64,000 bases of DNA from Limnoperna fortunei. Lineage: Eukaryota; Mollusca; Bivalvia; Mytilida; Modiolidae. The position numbers and the translations under genes were made by a program. The stretch covers positions 20,300,460 through 20,364,459 of the forward strand of contig OX104112.1 in the NCBI GenBank assembly GCA_944474755.1, read 5' to 3'. Under the pieces are notes generated by a model that was not told the DNA's origin, searched no databases, and was given only the letters and a program-made list of their open reading frames with translations. Positions within the stretch are counted from its first letter, which is position 1. Each line of letters opens with the position of its first letter. Below are positions 1-12,730 of the stretch, piece by piece.

Positions 1-551
1 CATGCCGATTTGAAAAGTCTGCAAATAACTAGTAATCAATTTATGCGCGAAGATGTTAAACGTACATGTAATCGCAATTACATGTAGTATAAAAATCTTC
101 GTCAAACTGCAGTCAAATCTATTTTTATCTGCATTTTCCTTGGGATGTTATTGTCATTCACCGGATTGAAATATTTGGGAGAACAATTTGAGCAGTTTTA
201 TTACAGCACATACTTAAATGTAGTTTCTTTAATAAAACACAAATATAACAATTAACTACTGAATAAAATAAGTGTAAGTCCTCTTTGTGGATTTCGTTAC
301 AAATATATAATATTACATAGGAGTGGATTTACAAAAAATCCGATAATAAAAGAGTACTTATATAAGATTCTGTTTTTCAAAAGTAGGAAATACGCAAAAA
401 TAAAATACAATTTCTTCCAACCATAATTTTATGGCCACGAGGTCAACAGAAGAGTTTTATGACGTCATTATTTGTGTTGATTGGTTTACAATCACAGTAG
501 ATTCTCATTATTAAGTTGAATTCTTTTCGAAATCTAGTAATATATATTTAC

Positions 552-689
552 CTTTTGAACAGTTATTCAATTGCCATCCAGCTGCACAATGTCCACGGGG
601 GCAACTTCCGTAAACATGATTACAACCAGTTTCATTTAAACAATTACATTGAAACTGACAATTTTGACCAAATCTTCCATGCGAGCATT
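552..689 (-). CDS. EGF-like exon, unit 1
   Basis: A 138-bp phase 1-1 exon (46 codons) between acceptor TTACATTTAG and donor CAAAAG/GTAAA. The module begins CSHGRFGQNC and carries eight cysteines, the pattern of MEGF10/SREC-type EGF repeats rather than classic six-cysteine EGF. This copy reads HVYGS where the consensus has HVDGS. Its surroundings are nearly identical to those of unit 5, 3,280 bp away. Confidence 0.85.
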
Positions 690-1392
690 CTAAATGTAAA
701 TTAGTTATTGAAAAACAAAAAACGTTTGTCTCGATCATCCTATATATATACGATATGGTTAATCATAAAATAGCTTTTAAAATGGTTGAACCAAATATCA
801 AGTTATCATTACTTCCTACAACATTATATAAATGCCATGCCGATTTAAAAAGTCTGCAAATAACTAATAATCAAATTATGCGCGAAGATGTTAAACGTAC
901 ATGTAATCGCAATTACATGTAGTAAAAAATCTTCGTCAAACTGCAGTCAAATCTATTTTTTCTGCATTTTCCCTTGGGATGTTATTGTCATTCACCGGAT
1001 TAAAATGTTTGTGAGAAAAATTTGAGCAGTTTTATTACAGCACATACTTAAATGTAGTTTCGTTAATACAACACAAATATAACAATTAACTACTGAATAA
1101 AATATGTGTAAGTCTTCTTTGTCGATTTCGTTATAAATATATAATATTACATAGGAGTGGATTTACAATAAATCCGAGAATAAAAGAGTACTTATGTAAG
1201 AATCTGTTTCTCTAATTTTACAAAAGTAGCTAATACGCAAAATCAAAAACAAATTCTCCCAACCCCAATTTAATGGCAACGAGGTCAACGGAAGAGTTTT
1301 ATGACGTCATTATTTTTGTTGTTGGGGTTACAATCACAGTAGAATCACATTTTTGGTACAATTCCTTTCGAAATTTTGTAATATATCTTTAC

Positions 1393-1530
1393 CTTTTGAA
1401 CAGTTATTCAATTGCCATCCAGCTGCACAATGTCCACGGGGGCAACTTCCGTCAACATGATTACAACCAGTTTCATTTAAACAATTACATTGAAACTGAC
1501 AATTTTGACCAAATCTTCCATGCGAGCATT
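1393..1530 (-). CDS. EGF-like exon, unit 2
   Basis: Same length, phase and splice sites as unit 1. It matches the array consensus (HVDGSCPRGHC). Its 5' intron side carries the 'CCCCAATTT' variant shared with units 4 and 11, so at least two unit subtypes alternate. Confidence 0.85.
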
Positions 1531-2226
1531 CTAAATGTAAATTAGTTATTGAAAAACAAAAAAAGTTTGTCTCGATCATCCTATATATATGCGATATGGT
1601 TAATCATAAAATAGCTTTTAATATGGTTGAACCAAATATCAAGTTATCATTACTTCCTACAACATTATATAAATGCCATGCCGATTTAAAAAGTCTGCAA
1701 ATAACTAATAATAAAATTATGCGCGAAGATGTTAAACGTACATGTAATCGCAATTACATGTAGTAAAAAATCTTCGTCAAACTGCAGTCAAATCTACTTT
1801 TTCTGCATTTTCCTTTGGGATGTTATTTTCATTCACCGGATTGAAATGTTTGTGAGAAAAATTTGAGCAGTTTTATTACAGCACATACTTAAATGTAGTT
1901 TCTTTAATAAAACACAAATATAACAATTAACTAGTGAATAAAATATGTGTAAGTCTTCATTGTGGATTTCGTTATAAATATATAATATTACATAGGAGTG
2001 GATTTACAAAAAATCCGATAATAAAAGAGTACTGATGTAAGATTCTGTTTTTCAAAAGTAGTAAATACGCAAAAATCAAATACAATTTCTTCGAACCATA
2101 ATTTTATGGCCACGAGGTCAACAGAAGAGTTTTATGACGTCATTATTTGTGTTGATTGGTTTACAATCACAGTAGATTCTCATTATTTAGTTCAATTCTT
2201 TTCGAAATTTAGTAATATATCTTTAC

Positions 2227-2364
2227 CTTTTGAACAGTTATTCAATTGCCATCCAGCTGCACAATGTCCGCGGGGGCAACTTCCGTAAACATGATTACAA
2301 CCAGTTTCATTTAAACAATTACATTGAAACTGACAATTTTGACCAAATCTTCCATGCGAGCATT
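2227..2364 (-). CDS. EGF-like exon, unit 3
   Basis: Intact exon with HVYGS. The intron just upstream (minus strand) lost about 60 bp, so the acceptor region is shortened, but the ATTTAG acceptor remains. Confidence 0.82.
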
Positions 2365-2999
2365 CTAAATGTAAATTAGTTATGGTTGAACCAAATATCG
2401 AGTTATCATTACTTCCTACAACATTATATAAATGCCATGCCGATTTGAAAAGTCTGCAAATAACTAGTAATCAAATTATGCGCGAAGATGTTAAACGTAC
2501 ATGTAATTGCGATTACATGTAGTAAAAAATCTTCGTCAAACTGCAGTCAAATCTATTTTTTTCTGCATTTTCCTTGGGATGTTATTGTCATTCACCGGAT
2601 TGAAATGTTTGGGAGAACAATTTGAGCAGTTTTATTACAGCACATACTTAAATGTAGTTTCTTTAATAAAACACAAATATAACAATTAACTACTGAATAA
2701 AATATGTGTAAGTCTTCTTTGTGGATTTCGTTATAAATATATAATATTACATAGGAGTGGATTTACAATAAATCCGAGAATAAAAGAGTACTTATGTAAG
2801 AATCTGTTTCTCTAATTTTAAAAAGTAGTAAATACACAAAATCAAATACAAATTCTCCCAACCCCAATTTTATGGCCACGAGGTCAACGGAAGAGTTTTA
2901 TGACGTCATTATTTTTGTTGATGGGGTTACAATCACAGTAGAATCACATTTCACATTTTTTGGTACAATTCCTTTCGAAATTTAGTAATATATCTTTAC

Positions 3000-3137
3000 C
3001 TTTTGAACAGTTATTCAATTGCCATCCAGCTGCACAATGTCCACGGGGGCAACTTCCGTCAACATGATTACAACCAGTTTCATTTAAACAATTACATTGA
3101 AACTGACAACTTTGACCAAATCTTCCATGCGAGCATT
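3000..3137 (-). CDS. EGF-like exon, unit 4
   Basis: Intact exon. One replacement relative to consensus: GQSCQF instead of GQNCQF. All eight cysteines and both splice sites are kept. Confidence 0.83.
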
Positions 3138-3831
3138 CTAAATGTAAATTAGGTATTGAAAAACAAAAAAGTTTGTCTCGATCATCCTATATATACGATA
3201 TGGTTAATCATAAAATAGATTTTAATATGGTTGAACCAAATATCAAGTTATCATTACTTCCTACAACATTATATAAATGCCATGCCGATTTGAAAAGTCT
3301 GCAAATAACTAGTAATCAATTTATGCGCGAAGATGTTAAACGTACATGTAATCGCAATTACATGTAGTATAAAAATCTTCGTCAAACTGCAGTCAAATCT
3401 ATTTTTATCTGCATTTTCCTTGGGATGTTATTGTCATTCACCGGATTGAAATATTTGGGAGAACAATTTGAGCAGTTTTATTACAGCACATACTTAAATG
3501 TAGTTTCTTTAATAAAACACAAATATAACAATTAACTACTGAATAAAATAAGTGTAAGTCCTCTTTGTGGATTTCGTTACAAATATATAATATTACATAG
3601 GAGTGGATTTACAAAAAATCCGATAATAAAAGAGTACTTATGTAAGATTCTGTTTTTCAAAAGTAGGAAATACGCAAAAATCAAATACAATTTCTTCCAA
3701 CCATAATTTTATGGCCACGAGGTCACCAGAAGAGTTTTATGACGTCATTATTTGTGTTGATTGGTTTACAATCACAGTAGATTCTCATTATTAAGTTGAA
3801 TTCTTTTCGAAATCTAGTAATATATATTTAC

Positions 3832-3969
3832 CTTTTGAACAGTTATTCAATTGCCATCCAGCTGCACAATGTCCACGGGGGCAACTTCCGTAAACATGAT
3901 TACAACCAGTTTCATTTAAACAATTACATTGAAACTGACAATTTTGACCAAATCTTCCATGCGAGCATT
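3832..3969 (-). CDS. EGF-like exon, unit 5
   Basis: Identical in protein to unit 1 (HVYGS), part of the 3,280-bp higher-order duplication. Splice sites are intact. Confidence 0.85.
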
Positions 3970-4665
3970 CTAAATGTAAATTAGTTATTGAAAAACAAAA
4001 AAAAACGTTTGTCTCGATCATCCTATATATACGATATGGTTAATCATAAAATAGCTTTTAATATGGTTGAACCAAATATCAAGTTATCATTACTTCCTAC
4101 AACATTATATAAATGCCATGCCGATTTGAAAAGTCTGCAGATAACTAGTAATCAAATTATGCGCGAAGATGTTAAACGTACATGTAATCGCAATTACATG
4201 TATTAAAAAATCTTCGTCAAACTGCAGTCAAATCTATTTTTTTCTGCATTTTACTTGGGGTGTTATTGTCATTCACCGGATTGAAATATTTAGGAGAACA
4301 ATTTGAGCAGTTTTATTACAGCACATACTTAAATGTAGTTTATTTAATAAAACACAAATATAACAATTAACTACTGAATAAAATAAGTGTAAGTCTTCTT
4401 TGTGGATTTCGTTATAAATATATAATATTACATAGGAGTGGATTTACAAAAAATCCGATAATAAAAGAGTACTTATGTAAGATTCTGTTTTTCAAAGGTA
4501 GGAAATACGCAAAAATCAAATACAATTTCTTCCAACCATAATTTTATGGCCACGATGTCAACAGAAGAGTTTTATGACGTCATTATTTGTGTTGATTGGT
4601 TTACAATCACAGTAGATTCTCATTATTTAGTTCAATTCTTTCGAAATCTAGTAATATATGTTTAC

Positions 4666-4803
4666 CTTTTGAACAGTTATTCAATTGCCATCCAGCTGCA
4701 CAGTGTCCATGGGGGCAACTTCCGTCAACATGATTACAACCAGTTTCATTGAAACAATTACATTGAAACTGACAATTTTGACCAAATCTTCCATGCGAGC
4801 ATT
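4666..4803 (-). CDS. EGF-like exon, unit 6
   Basis: Intact exon with two replacements, CNCFNE (L to F) and CPHGHC (R to H). It shares both with unit 7, pointing to a single-unit duplication of 830 bp. Confidence 0.85.
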
Positions 4804-5495
4804 CTAAATGTAAATTAGTTATTGAAAAACAAAAAACGTTTGTCTCGATCATCCTATATATACGATATGGTTAATCATAAAATAGCTTTTAATATGGTTG
4901 AACCAAATATCAAGTTATCATTACTTCCTACAACATTATATAAATGCCATGCCGATTTGAAAAGTCTGCAAATAACTAGTAATCAAATTATGCGCGAAGA
5001 TGTTAAACGTACATGTAATCCCAATGACATGTAGTAAAAAATCTTCGTCAAACTGCAGTCAAATCTATTTTTTCTGCATTTTCCTTGGGATGTTATTGTC
5101 ATTCACCGGATTGAAATATTTGGGAGAACAATTTGAGCAGTTTTATTACAGCACATACTTAAATGTAGTTTATTTAATAAAACACAAATATAACAATTAA
5201 CTACTGAATTAAATAAGTGTAAGTCTTCTTTGTGGATTTCGTTATAAATATATAATATTATATAGGAGTGGATTTACAAAAAATCCGATAATAAAAGAGT
5301 ACTTATGTAAGATTCTGTTTTTCAAAAGTAGGAAATACGCAAAAATCAAATACAATTTCTTCCAACCATAATTTTATGGCCACGATGTCAACAGAAGAGT
5401 TTTATGACGTCATTATTTGTGTTGATTGGTTTACAATCACAGTAGATTCTCATTATTTAGTTCAATTCTTTCGAAATCTAGTAATATATGTTTAC

Positions 5496-5633
5496 CTTTT
5501 GAACAGTTATTCAATTGCCATCCAGCTGCACAGTGTCCATGGGGGCAACTTCCGTCAACATGATTACAACCAGTTTCATTGAAACAATTACATTGAAACT
5601 GACAATTTTGACCAAATCTTCCATGCGAGCATT
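5496..5633 (-). CDS. EGF-like exon, unit 7
   Basis: Protein identical to unit 6. The acceptor side differs only by small A-run changes. Intact. Confidence 0.85.
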
Positions 5634-6250
5634 CTAAATGTAAATTAGTTATTGAAAAACAAAAAAAGTTTGTCTCGACCATCCTATATATACGATATGG
5701 TTAATCATAAAATAGCTTTTAATATGGTTGAACCAAATATCAAGTTATCATTACTTCCTACAACATTATATAAATGCCATGCCGATTTGAAAAGTCTGCA
5801 AATAACTAGTAATCAAATTATGCGCGAAGATGTTAAACGTACATGTAATCCCAATGACATGTAGTAAAAAATCTTCGTCAAACTGCAGTCAAATCTATTT
5901 TTTCTGCATTTTCCTTGGGATGTTATTGTCATTCACCGGATTGAAATGTTTGTGAGAAAAATTTGAGCAGTTTTATTACAGCACATATTTAAATGTAGTT
6001 TCTTTAATAAAACACAAATATAACAATTAACTACTGAATAAAATATGTGTAAGTCTTCTTTGTCGATTTCGTTATAAATATATAATAAATACGCAAAAAT
6101 CAAATACAATTTCTTCCAACCATAATTTTATGGCCACGAGGTCAACAGAAGAGTTTTATGACGTCATTATTTGTGTTGATTGGTTTACAATCACAGTAGA
6201 TTCTCATTATTTAGTTCAATTCTTTTCGAAATCTAGTAATATATCTTTAC

Positions 6251-6388
6251 CTTTTGAACAGTTATTCAATTGCCATCCAGCTGCACAATGTCCAAAGGGG
6301 CAACTTCCGTAAACATGATTACAACCAGTTTCATTTACACAATTACATTGAAACTGACAATTTTGACCAAATCTTCCATGGGAGCATT
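6251..6388 (-). CDS. EGF-like exon, unit 8
   Basis: Intact but the most altered of the left-hand copies: CNCVNE, HVYGS and CPFGHC. The cysteines are unchanged. The intron following it in transcription lacks about 75 bp. Confidence 0.8.
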
Positions 6389-7084
6389 CTAAATGTAAAT
6401 TAGTTATTGAAAAACAAAAAAACGTTTGTCTCGATCATCCTATATATACGATATAGTTAATCATAAAATAGCATTTAATATGGTTGAACCAAATATCAAG
6501 TTTTCATTACTTCCTACAACATTATATAAATGCCATGCCGATTTGAAAAGTCTGCAAATAACTAGTAATCAAATTATGCGCGAAGATGTTAAACGTACAT
6601 GTAAATCGCAATTACATGTAGTAAAAAATCTTCGTCAAACTGCAGTCAAATCTATTTTTTATGCATTTTCCTTTGGGATGTTATTGTCATTCACCGGATT
6701 GAAATGTTTGTGAGAAAAATTTGAGCAGTTTTATTACAGCACATACTTAAATGCAGTTTCTTTAATAAAACACAAATATAACAATTAACTACTGAATAAA
6801 ATATGTGTAAGTCTTCTTTGTCGATTTCGTTATAAATATGTAATATTACATAGGAGTGGATTTACAAAAAATCCGATTATAAAAGAGTACTTATGTAAGA
6901 TTCTGTTTTTCAAAAGTAGAAAATACGCAAAAATCAAATACAATTTCTTCCAACCATAATTTTATGTCCACGAGGTCAACAGAAGGGTTTTATGACGTCA
7001 TTATTTGTGTTGATTGGTTTACAATCACAGTAGATTCTCTTTATTTAGTTCAATTCTTTTCGAAATATAACAATATATCTTTAC

Positions 7085-7222
7085 CTTTTGAACAGTTATT
7101 CAATTGCCATCCAGGTGCACAATGTCCACGGGGGCAACTTCCGTAAACATGATTACAACCAGTTTCATTTAAACAATTACACTGAAACTGACAATTTTGA
7201 CCAAATCTTCCATGCGAGCATT
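7085..7222 (-). CDS. EGF-like exon, unit 9
   Basis: Intact exon with HVYGS and a proline replacement near the end (HCAPGW for HCAAGW). Confidence 0.82.
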
Positions 7223-7903
7223 CTAAATGTAAAGAAGTTATTGAAAAACAAAAAAAACGTGTGTCTCGATCACCCTATATATATACGATATGGTTAATCA
7301 TAAAATAGCTTTTAATATGGTTGAACTAAATATCAAGTTATTATTACTTCCTACAACATTATATAAATGCCATGCCGATTAAAAAAGTCTGCAAATAACT
7401 AATAATCAAATTATGCGCGAAGATGTTAAACGTACATGTAATCGAAATTATATGTAGCAAAAAATCTTCGTCAAACTGCAGTCAAATCTATTTTTTCTGC
7501 ATTTTCCTTTGGGATTTTATTTTCATTCATCGGATTGAAATGTTTGTGAGAAAAATTTGAGCAGTTTTATTACAGCACATACTTAAATGTAGTTTCTTTA
7601 ACAATTAACTACTGAATAAAATATGTGTAAGTCTTCTTTGTGGATTTCGTTATAAATATATAATACTACATAGCAGTGGATTTACAATAAATCCGCTAAT
7701 AAAAGAGTACTTATGTAAGATTCTGTTTTACAAAAGTAGTAAATACACAAAAATCAAATACAATTTCTTCCAACCATAATTTTATGGCCACGAGGTCAAC
7801 AGAAAAGTTTTATGACGTCATTATTTGTGTTGATTGGTTTACAATCACAGTAGATTCTCATTATTTAGTTCAATTCTTTCGAAATCTAGTAATATATCTT
7901 TAC

Positions 7904-8041
7904 CTTTTGAACAGTTATTCAATTGCCATCCAGCTGCACAGTGTCCGTGGGGGCAACTTCCGTCAACATGATTACAACCAGTTTCATTTAAACAATTACA
8001 TTGAAACTGACAATTTTGACCAAATCTTCCATGCGAGCATT
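7904..8041 (-). CDS. EGF-like exon, unit 10
   Basis: Intact exon, consensus except CPHGHC. Confidence 0.85.
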
Positions 8042-8694
8042 CTAAATGTAAATTAGTTATTGAAAAACAGAACACGTTTGTCTCGATCATCCTATATATA
8101 TGATATGGTTAATCATAAAATAGCTTTTAATATGGTTGAACCAAATATCAAGTTATCATTACTTCCTACAACATTATATAAATTCCATGCTGATTTGAAT
8201 AGTCTGCAAATAACTAGTAATCAAATTATGCGCGAAGATGTTAAACGTACATGTAATCGCAATTACATGTAGTAAAAAATCTTCGTCTATCTGCAGTTAA
8301 ATCTATTGTTTCTGCATTTTCCATTGGGATTTTATTGCCATTCACCGGATTAAAATGTTTCTGAGAAAAAATTGAGCAGTAATAACAATTAACTACTGAA
8401 TAAAATATGTGTAAGTCTTCTTTGTGGATTTCGTTATAAATATATAATATTACATAGGAGTGGATTTACAATAAATCCGATAATAAAAGATTACTTATGT
8501 AAGATTCTGTTTCTCTAATTTTAAAAAGTAGTAAATACGCAAAATCAAATACAAATTCTCCCAACCCCAATTTTATGGCCACGAGGTCAACGGAAGAGTT
8601 TTATGACGTCATTATTTTTGTTAATTGTTCTACAATCACAGTAGATTCTCATTATTTCGTTCAATTCTTTTCGAAACTAGTAATATATCTTTAC

Positions 8695-8832
8695 CTTTTG
8701 AACAGTTATTTAATTGCCATCCAGCTGCACAGTGTCCATGGGGGCAACTTCCGTCAACATGATTACAACAAGTTTCATTTAAACAATTACATTGAAACTG
8801 ACAATTTTGACCAAATCTTCCATGCGAGCATT
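8695..8832 (-). CDS. EGF-like exon, unit 11 (nine cysteines)
   Basis: Intact reading frame. A glycine is replaced by cysteine (NETCCNHV), giving an odd, ninth cysteine, which could disturb or re-pair the disulfides. The next unit is only 469 bp away because most of the intron is deleted. Confidence 0.8.
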
Positions 8833-9163
8833 CTAAATGTAAATAAGTTATTGAAAAACAAAAAAACGTTTGTCTCGATCATCCTATTTATACGATATGG
8901 TTAATCATAAAATAGCTTTTAATATGGTTGAACCAAATATCAAGTTATCATTACTTCCTACAACATTATATCAATGCCATGCCGATTTGAAAAGTCTGCA
9001 AATAACTAATAATCAAACTATGCGCGAAGATGTTAAACGTACATGTAATTGCAATTACATGTAGTAAAAACTCTTTGTCAAACTGCAGTCAAATCTTTTA
9101 CAATCACAGTATAATCACATTTTTTGGTACAATTCCTTTCGAAATCTAGTAATATATCTTTAC

Positions 9164-9301
9164 CTTTTGAACAGTTATTCAATTGCCATCCAGCTGCACA
9201 GTGTCCATGGGGGCAGCTTCCGTCAACATGATAACAACCAGTTTTATTTAAACAATTGCATTTAAACTGACAATTCTGACCAAATCTTCCATGCGAGCAT
9301 T
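9164..9301 (-). CDS. EGF-like exon, unit 12
   Basis: Intact exon of the diverged right-hand group: QFKCNC, LNKTGCYHV and CPHGHC. The surrounding intron is clearly drifted while the frame and all cysteines persist. Confidence 0.8.
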
Positions 9302-9974
9302 CTAAATGTAATTATTTATTAAAAGCAAAAAACATCTGTCTCGATCATCTTATATAAACGATAGACATTTAATTAATATGTTTGAACCACATATCAAGTT
9401 ATCATTACTTCCAACAACATTATATAAAAGCAATAACGGTTTGAGCCGTCTGCAAATAACATAACTCAAATTATGTGCGAGGATGTTAAACGTAATAGCA
9501 ATCAGTGAAATATCTTCGTCGAACTGCAGACGAATCGTTTTGTTCTAGATTTTCCTTTGGGATGCAATTGCCATTCACCGAATTGAATTTGTGTCTGAGA
9601 AATATTTGAGCATTCTTATTATAGCACTTAATTAAATGCAGTGTGTTTAATGAAACAAAAATAATATAATCAACCACAGAATGAAATATTCGTGTCTTCA
9701 TTGTGGATTTCGTTATAAATATATAATATTACATAGGAGTGGATTTACAATAAATCAGAGAATAAAAGAGCACTCATGTAAAATTCTGTTTCTCTAATTT
9801 TAAAAAAGTAGTAAATACGCAAAATCAAATACAAATTCTCCCAACCCCAATTTTATGGCCACGAGGTCAACGAAGAGTTGCATGACGTCATTATTTTTGT
9901 TGATTGGTTTACAATCCCATCAGATTCTCATTATTTAGTTCAATTCTTTTCGAAATCTAGTAATATATCTTTAC

Positions 9975-10112
9975 CTTTTGAACAGCTATTCAATTGCCAT
10001 CCAGCTGCACAATGTCCATGGGGGCAACTTCGGTCAACACGATTGCAACCAGTTTCATTTAAACAATTACATTGAAACTGACAATTTTGACCAAATCTTC
10101 CAAGCGAGCATT
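9975..10112 (-). CDS. EGF-like exon, unit 13
   Basis: Intact exon: CSLGRF, CNRVDRSC, CPHGHC and LNSCSKG. Four replacements avoid every cysteine. Confidence 0.82.
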
Positions 10113-10782
10113 CTAAATGTAAATTGGTTATTGAAAAACAACAAAAAAGGTTTGTCTCGATCATCCTATATATACGATATGGTTAATCACTAAATATATT
10201 TTTAATATGGTTGAACCAAATATCAAGTTATCATTACTTCCTACAAAACATAATATAAATGCCATGCCGATTTGAAAAGTCTGCAAATAACAAATAATCA
10301 AATTATGTGCGAAGATGTTAAACGTACATGTAATCGCAATTGCATGTAGTAAAAATCTTCGTCAAACTGCGGTCAAATCTATTTTGTTCTGCATTTTCCT
10401 TTGGGATGATATTGCCATTCACTATATTGAAATGTTTCTGAGAAAACGTTGAGCAGTTTTATTACAGCAAATACTTAAATGTATTTTCTTTAATAAAACA
10501 CAATAATTAACTACTTAATAAAATATGTGTAAGTCTTCTTTGTGGATTTACAATAAATCCGATAAGAAAAGAGTACTTATGTAAGATTCTGTTTGTCTAA
10601 TTTTAAAAAGTAGTAAATACGCAAAATTAAATACAAATTCTCCTAACCCAAATTTCATTTCCACGAGGTCAACAGAAGAGTTTTATGACGTCATTTTTTT
10701 GTTAATGGGGTTGCAATAATAGTAGATTCTCATCATTTGATACGATTCCTTTCGAAATCTAGTAATATACATGTAACTTTAC

Positions 10783-10920
10783 CTTTTGAACAGTTATTCA
10801 AATGCCATCCAGCTGCACAATGTCCACGGGGGCAACTTCCGTCAACATGATTACAACCAGTTTCATTTAGACAATTGCATTTAAACTGGCAATTCTGACC
10901 AAATCTTCCATGCGAGCATT
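10783..10920 (-). CDS. EGF-like exon, unit 14
   Basis: Intact exon with QFKCNC and GWHLNN. An 'ACATGTAA' insertion lies next to the donor side but the GTAAAG donor is kept. Confidence 0.82.
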
Positions 10921-11546
10921 CTAAATGTAAATTATTTATTAAAAACAAAAAAAAAGACATCTGTCTCGATCATCTTATGTACACGATAGGGTTAATCTCT
11001 AAACATTTGTTAATATGGTTGAACCACATATTATCAAGTTATCATCACTTCCTACAACATTATATAAAAGTCATGGCGATTTGAGCCGTCTGCAAATAAC
11101 AGATAATCAAATTATGAAAGAGGATGTTCAACGTAATTGTAATTAGTAATAAATCTTCGTCTAACTGCAGTCAAATCTATTTTGTTCTAGATGCATCTTT
11201 TGGATGCTGTTGCCATTCACCGAATTGAATTGTTTCTGAGGAAAATTTGAGCAACAACAGAATGAAATACTCGTAAGTCTTCTTTGTGGATTTCGTTATA
11301 AATATATAATATTACATGGCAGTGGATTTACAATAAATCCGATAATTAAAGTATACCTATGTAAGATTCTGTTTCTCTAATTTTAAAAAAGTAGTAAATA
11401 CGCAAAGACAAATGCAGATTCTCTTAACCTTAATTTTACATCCACGAGGTCAACGGAAGAGTTGTATGACGTCATTATTTGTGTTGATGGGGTTACAATC
11501 ATAGTAGATTCATATTATTTGGTTCAATTCTTTTCGAAATCTAGTA

Positions 11547-11773
11547 AGGGGTCATCTCTATTTGTCAACATTTTTCTCGAGTTTGCAGGGCATTATAGGG
11601 TGAGGAGGTTTCCATTTCAACATTTTTTCGGTACGTTTTGTAAACCTCCGGTAATGTTGATGTGCATACTTGCAAAAAATGATGACGTACTCTTTTGGAG
11701 GGAGGGAGGGGGTTTTCAAAAAGAGTGCTCTTTGCAAACTTGTCAAAAATGTTGACAATTATGGATGGCCCCT
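11547..11773. mobile_element. MITE, 227 bp, in the unit-15 intron
   Basis: The ends form imperfect terminal inverted repeats of about 45 bp (left AGGGGTCATC..., right ...GGATGGCCCCT, both containing TTGTCAACATTTTT). The insert interrupts a stretch that is uninterrupted in all other units and explains the 1004-bp spacing. It encodes nothing. A TA target duplication is possible but not clear. Confidence 0.75.
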
Positions 11774-11786
11774 AAAATATCTTAAC

Positions 11787-11923
11787 CTTTGGAACAGTTT
11801 TTCAATTGCCATCCAGCTACACAATGTCCATAAGGGTAACTTCCGTCAAAATGATTACAACCAGCTCCATTTAAGCAATACATTGAAACTGACAATTTTG
11901 ACCAAAAATTCCATGCGAGCATT
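11787..11923 (-). pseudogene. EGF-like exon, unit 15 (broken)
   Basis: 137 bp instead of 138: one base is missing after the third cysteine, so translation reaches a TAA within three codons. A later cysteine is also changed to tyrosine (GSYPYG). Splice sites are still recognisable (donor AAAG/GTTAAG). A MITE sits directly beside it in the intron. Because flanking exons are all phase 1-1, skipping this exon would keep the protein in frame. Confidence 0.85.
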
Positions 11924-12592
11924 CTAAATGTAAATTATTTATTGAAAAACAAAAAAAAAGTCTGTCTCGATCATCTTATATACACGATATGGTTAATCAC
12001 TAAACATGTGTTAATATGTTTGAACCAAATATCAAGTTATCATTACTTCCTACAACATTATATAAAAGCCATGCCGTCAAATTATGAGCGATGATGTTAA
12101 ACGTAATAGTAATTAATAAAAAATCTTCGTCAAACTGCTGTCGAATCTTTTTTGTTCAAGATTTTCCTTTGGGATGCAATTGCCCTTCACCGAAATGAAT
12201 TGTTTTTTTAGAGAAATTCGAGCATTCTAATTACAACACATAATTTAATGTAATGTCTTTAATAAAACACATTTATAACAATTAAATACTGAATGAAATA
12301 TGTATAAGTCTACATTGTGGATTTCGTTATCAATATATAATATTACATATGGGTGGATTTACAATAAATCCAATAATAAAAGTGTACATATGTAAGATTC
12401 TGTTTCTCTAATTTTAAAAAGTAGTAAATACGCAAAATCAAATACCAATTCTCCCAACCCCAATTTTATGGCCACGAGGTCAACGGACGAGTTTAATGAC
12501 GTCGTTATTTGTGTTGATGGGGATCCAATCATAGTAGATTCACAACATTATTTGGTTCAATTATTTTCGAAAATCTAGTAATATATCTTTAC

Positions 12593-12730
12593 CTCTGGAA
12601 CAGTTATTCAAATGCCATCCAGCTGCACAATTTCCACGGGGGCAACTTCCGTCAACATGATTACAACCAGCTCCATTAAAACAATTACATTTAAGCTGAC
12701 AATTTTGACCAAATCTTCCATGCGAGCATT
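12593..12730 (-). CDS. EGF-like exon, unit 16
   Basis: Intact exon, strongly diverged: QLKCNCFNGAGC, CPRGNC, GWHLNNCSRG. All eight cysteines remain and donor CCAGAG/GTAAAG is good. Confidence 0.82.

Noticed and set aside
2106..8904. Plus-strand open frames in the EGF array (beginning MATRSTEEF or ending with the reverse of the EGF exon)
   Set aside because: They recur only because the units recur, overlap the EGF exons in reverse, and are broken by indels in other units.
3988..9064. Conserved plus-strand frame with NMVEPNIKLSLLPTTLYKCH
   Set aside because: Single-base indels between units destroy it, there is no splice context, and it lies in what is intron on the minus strand.
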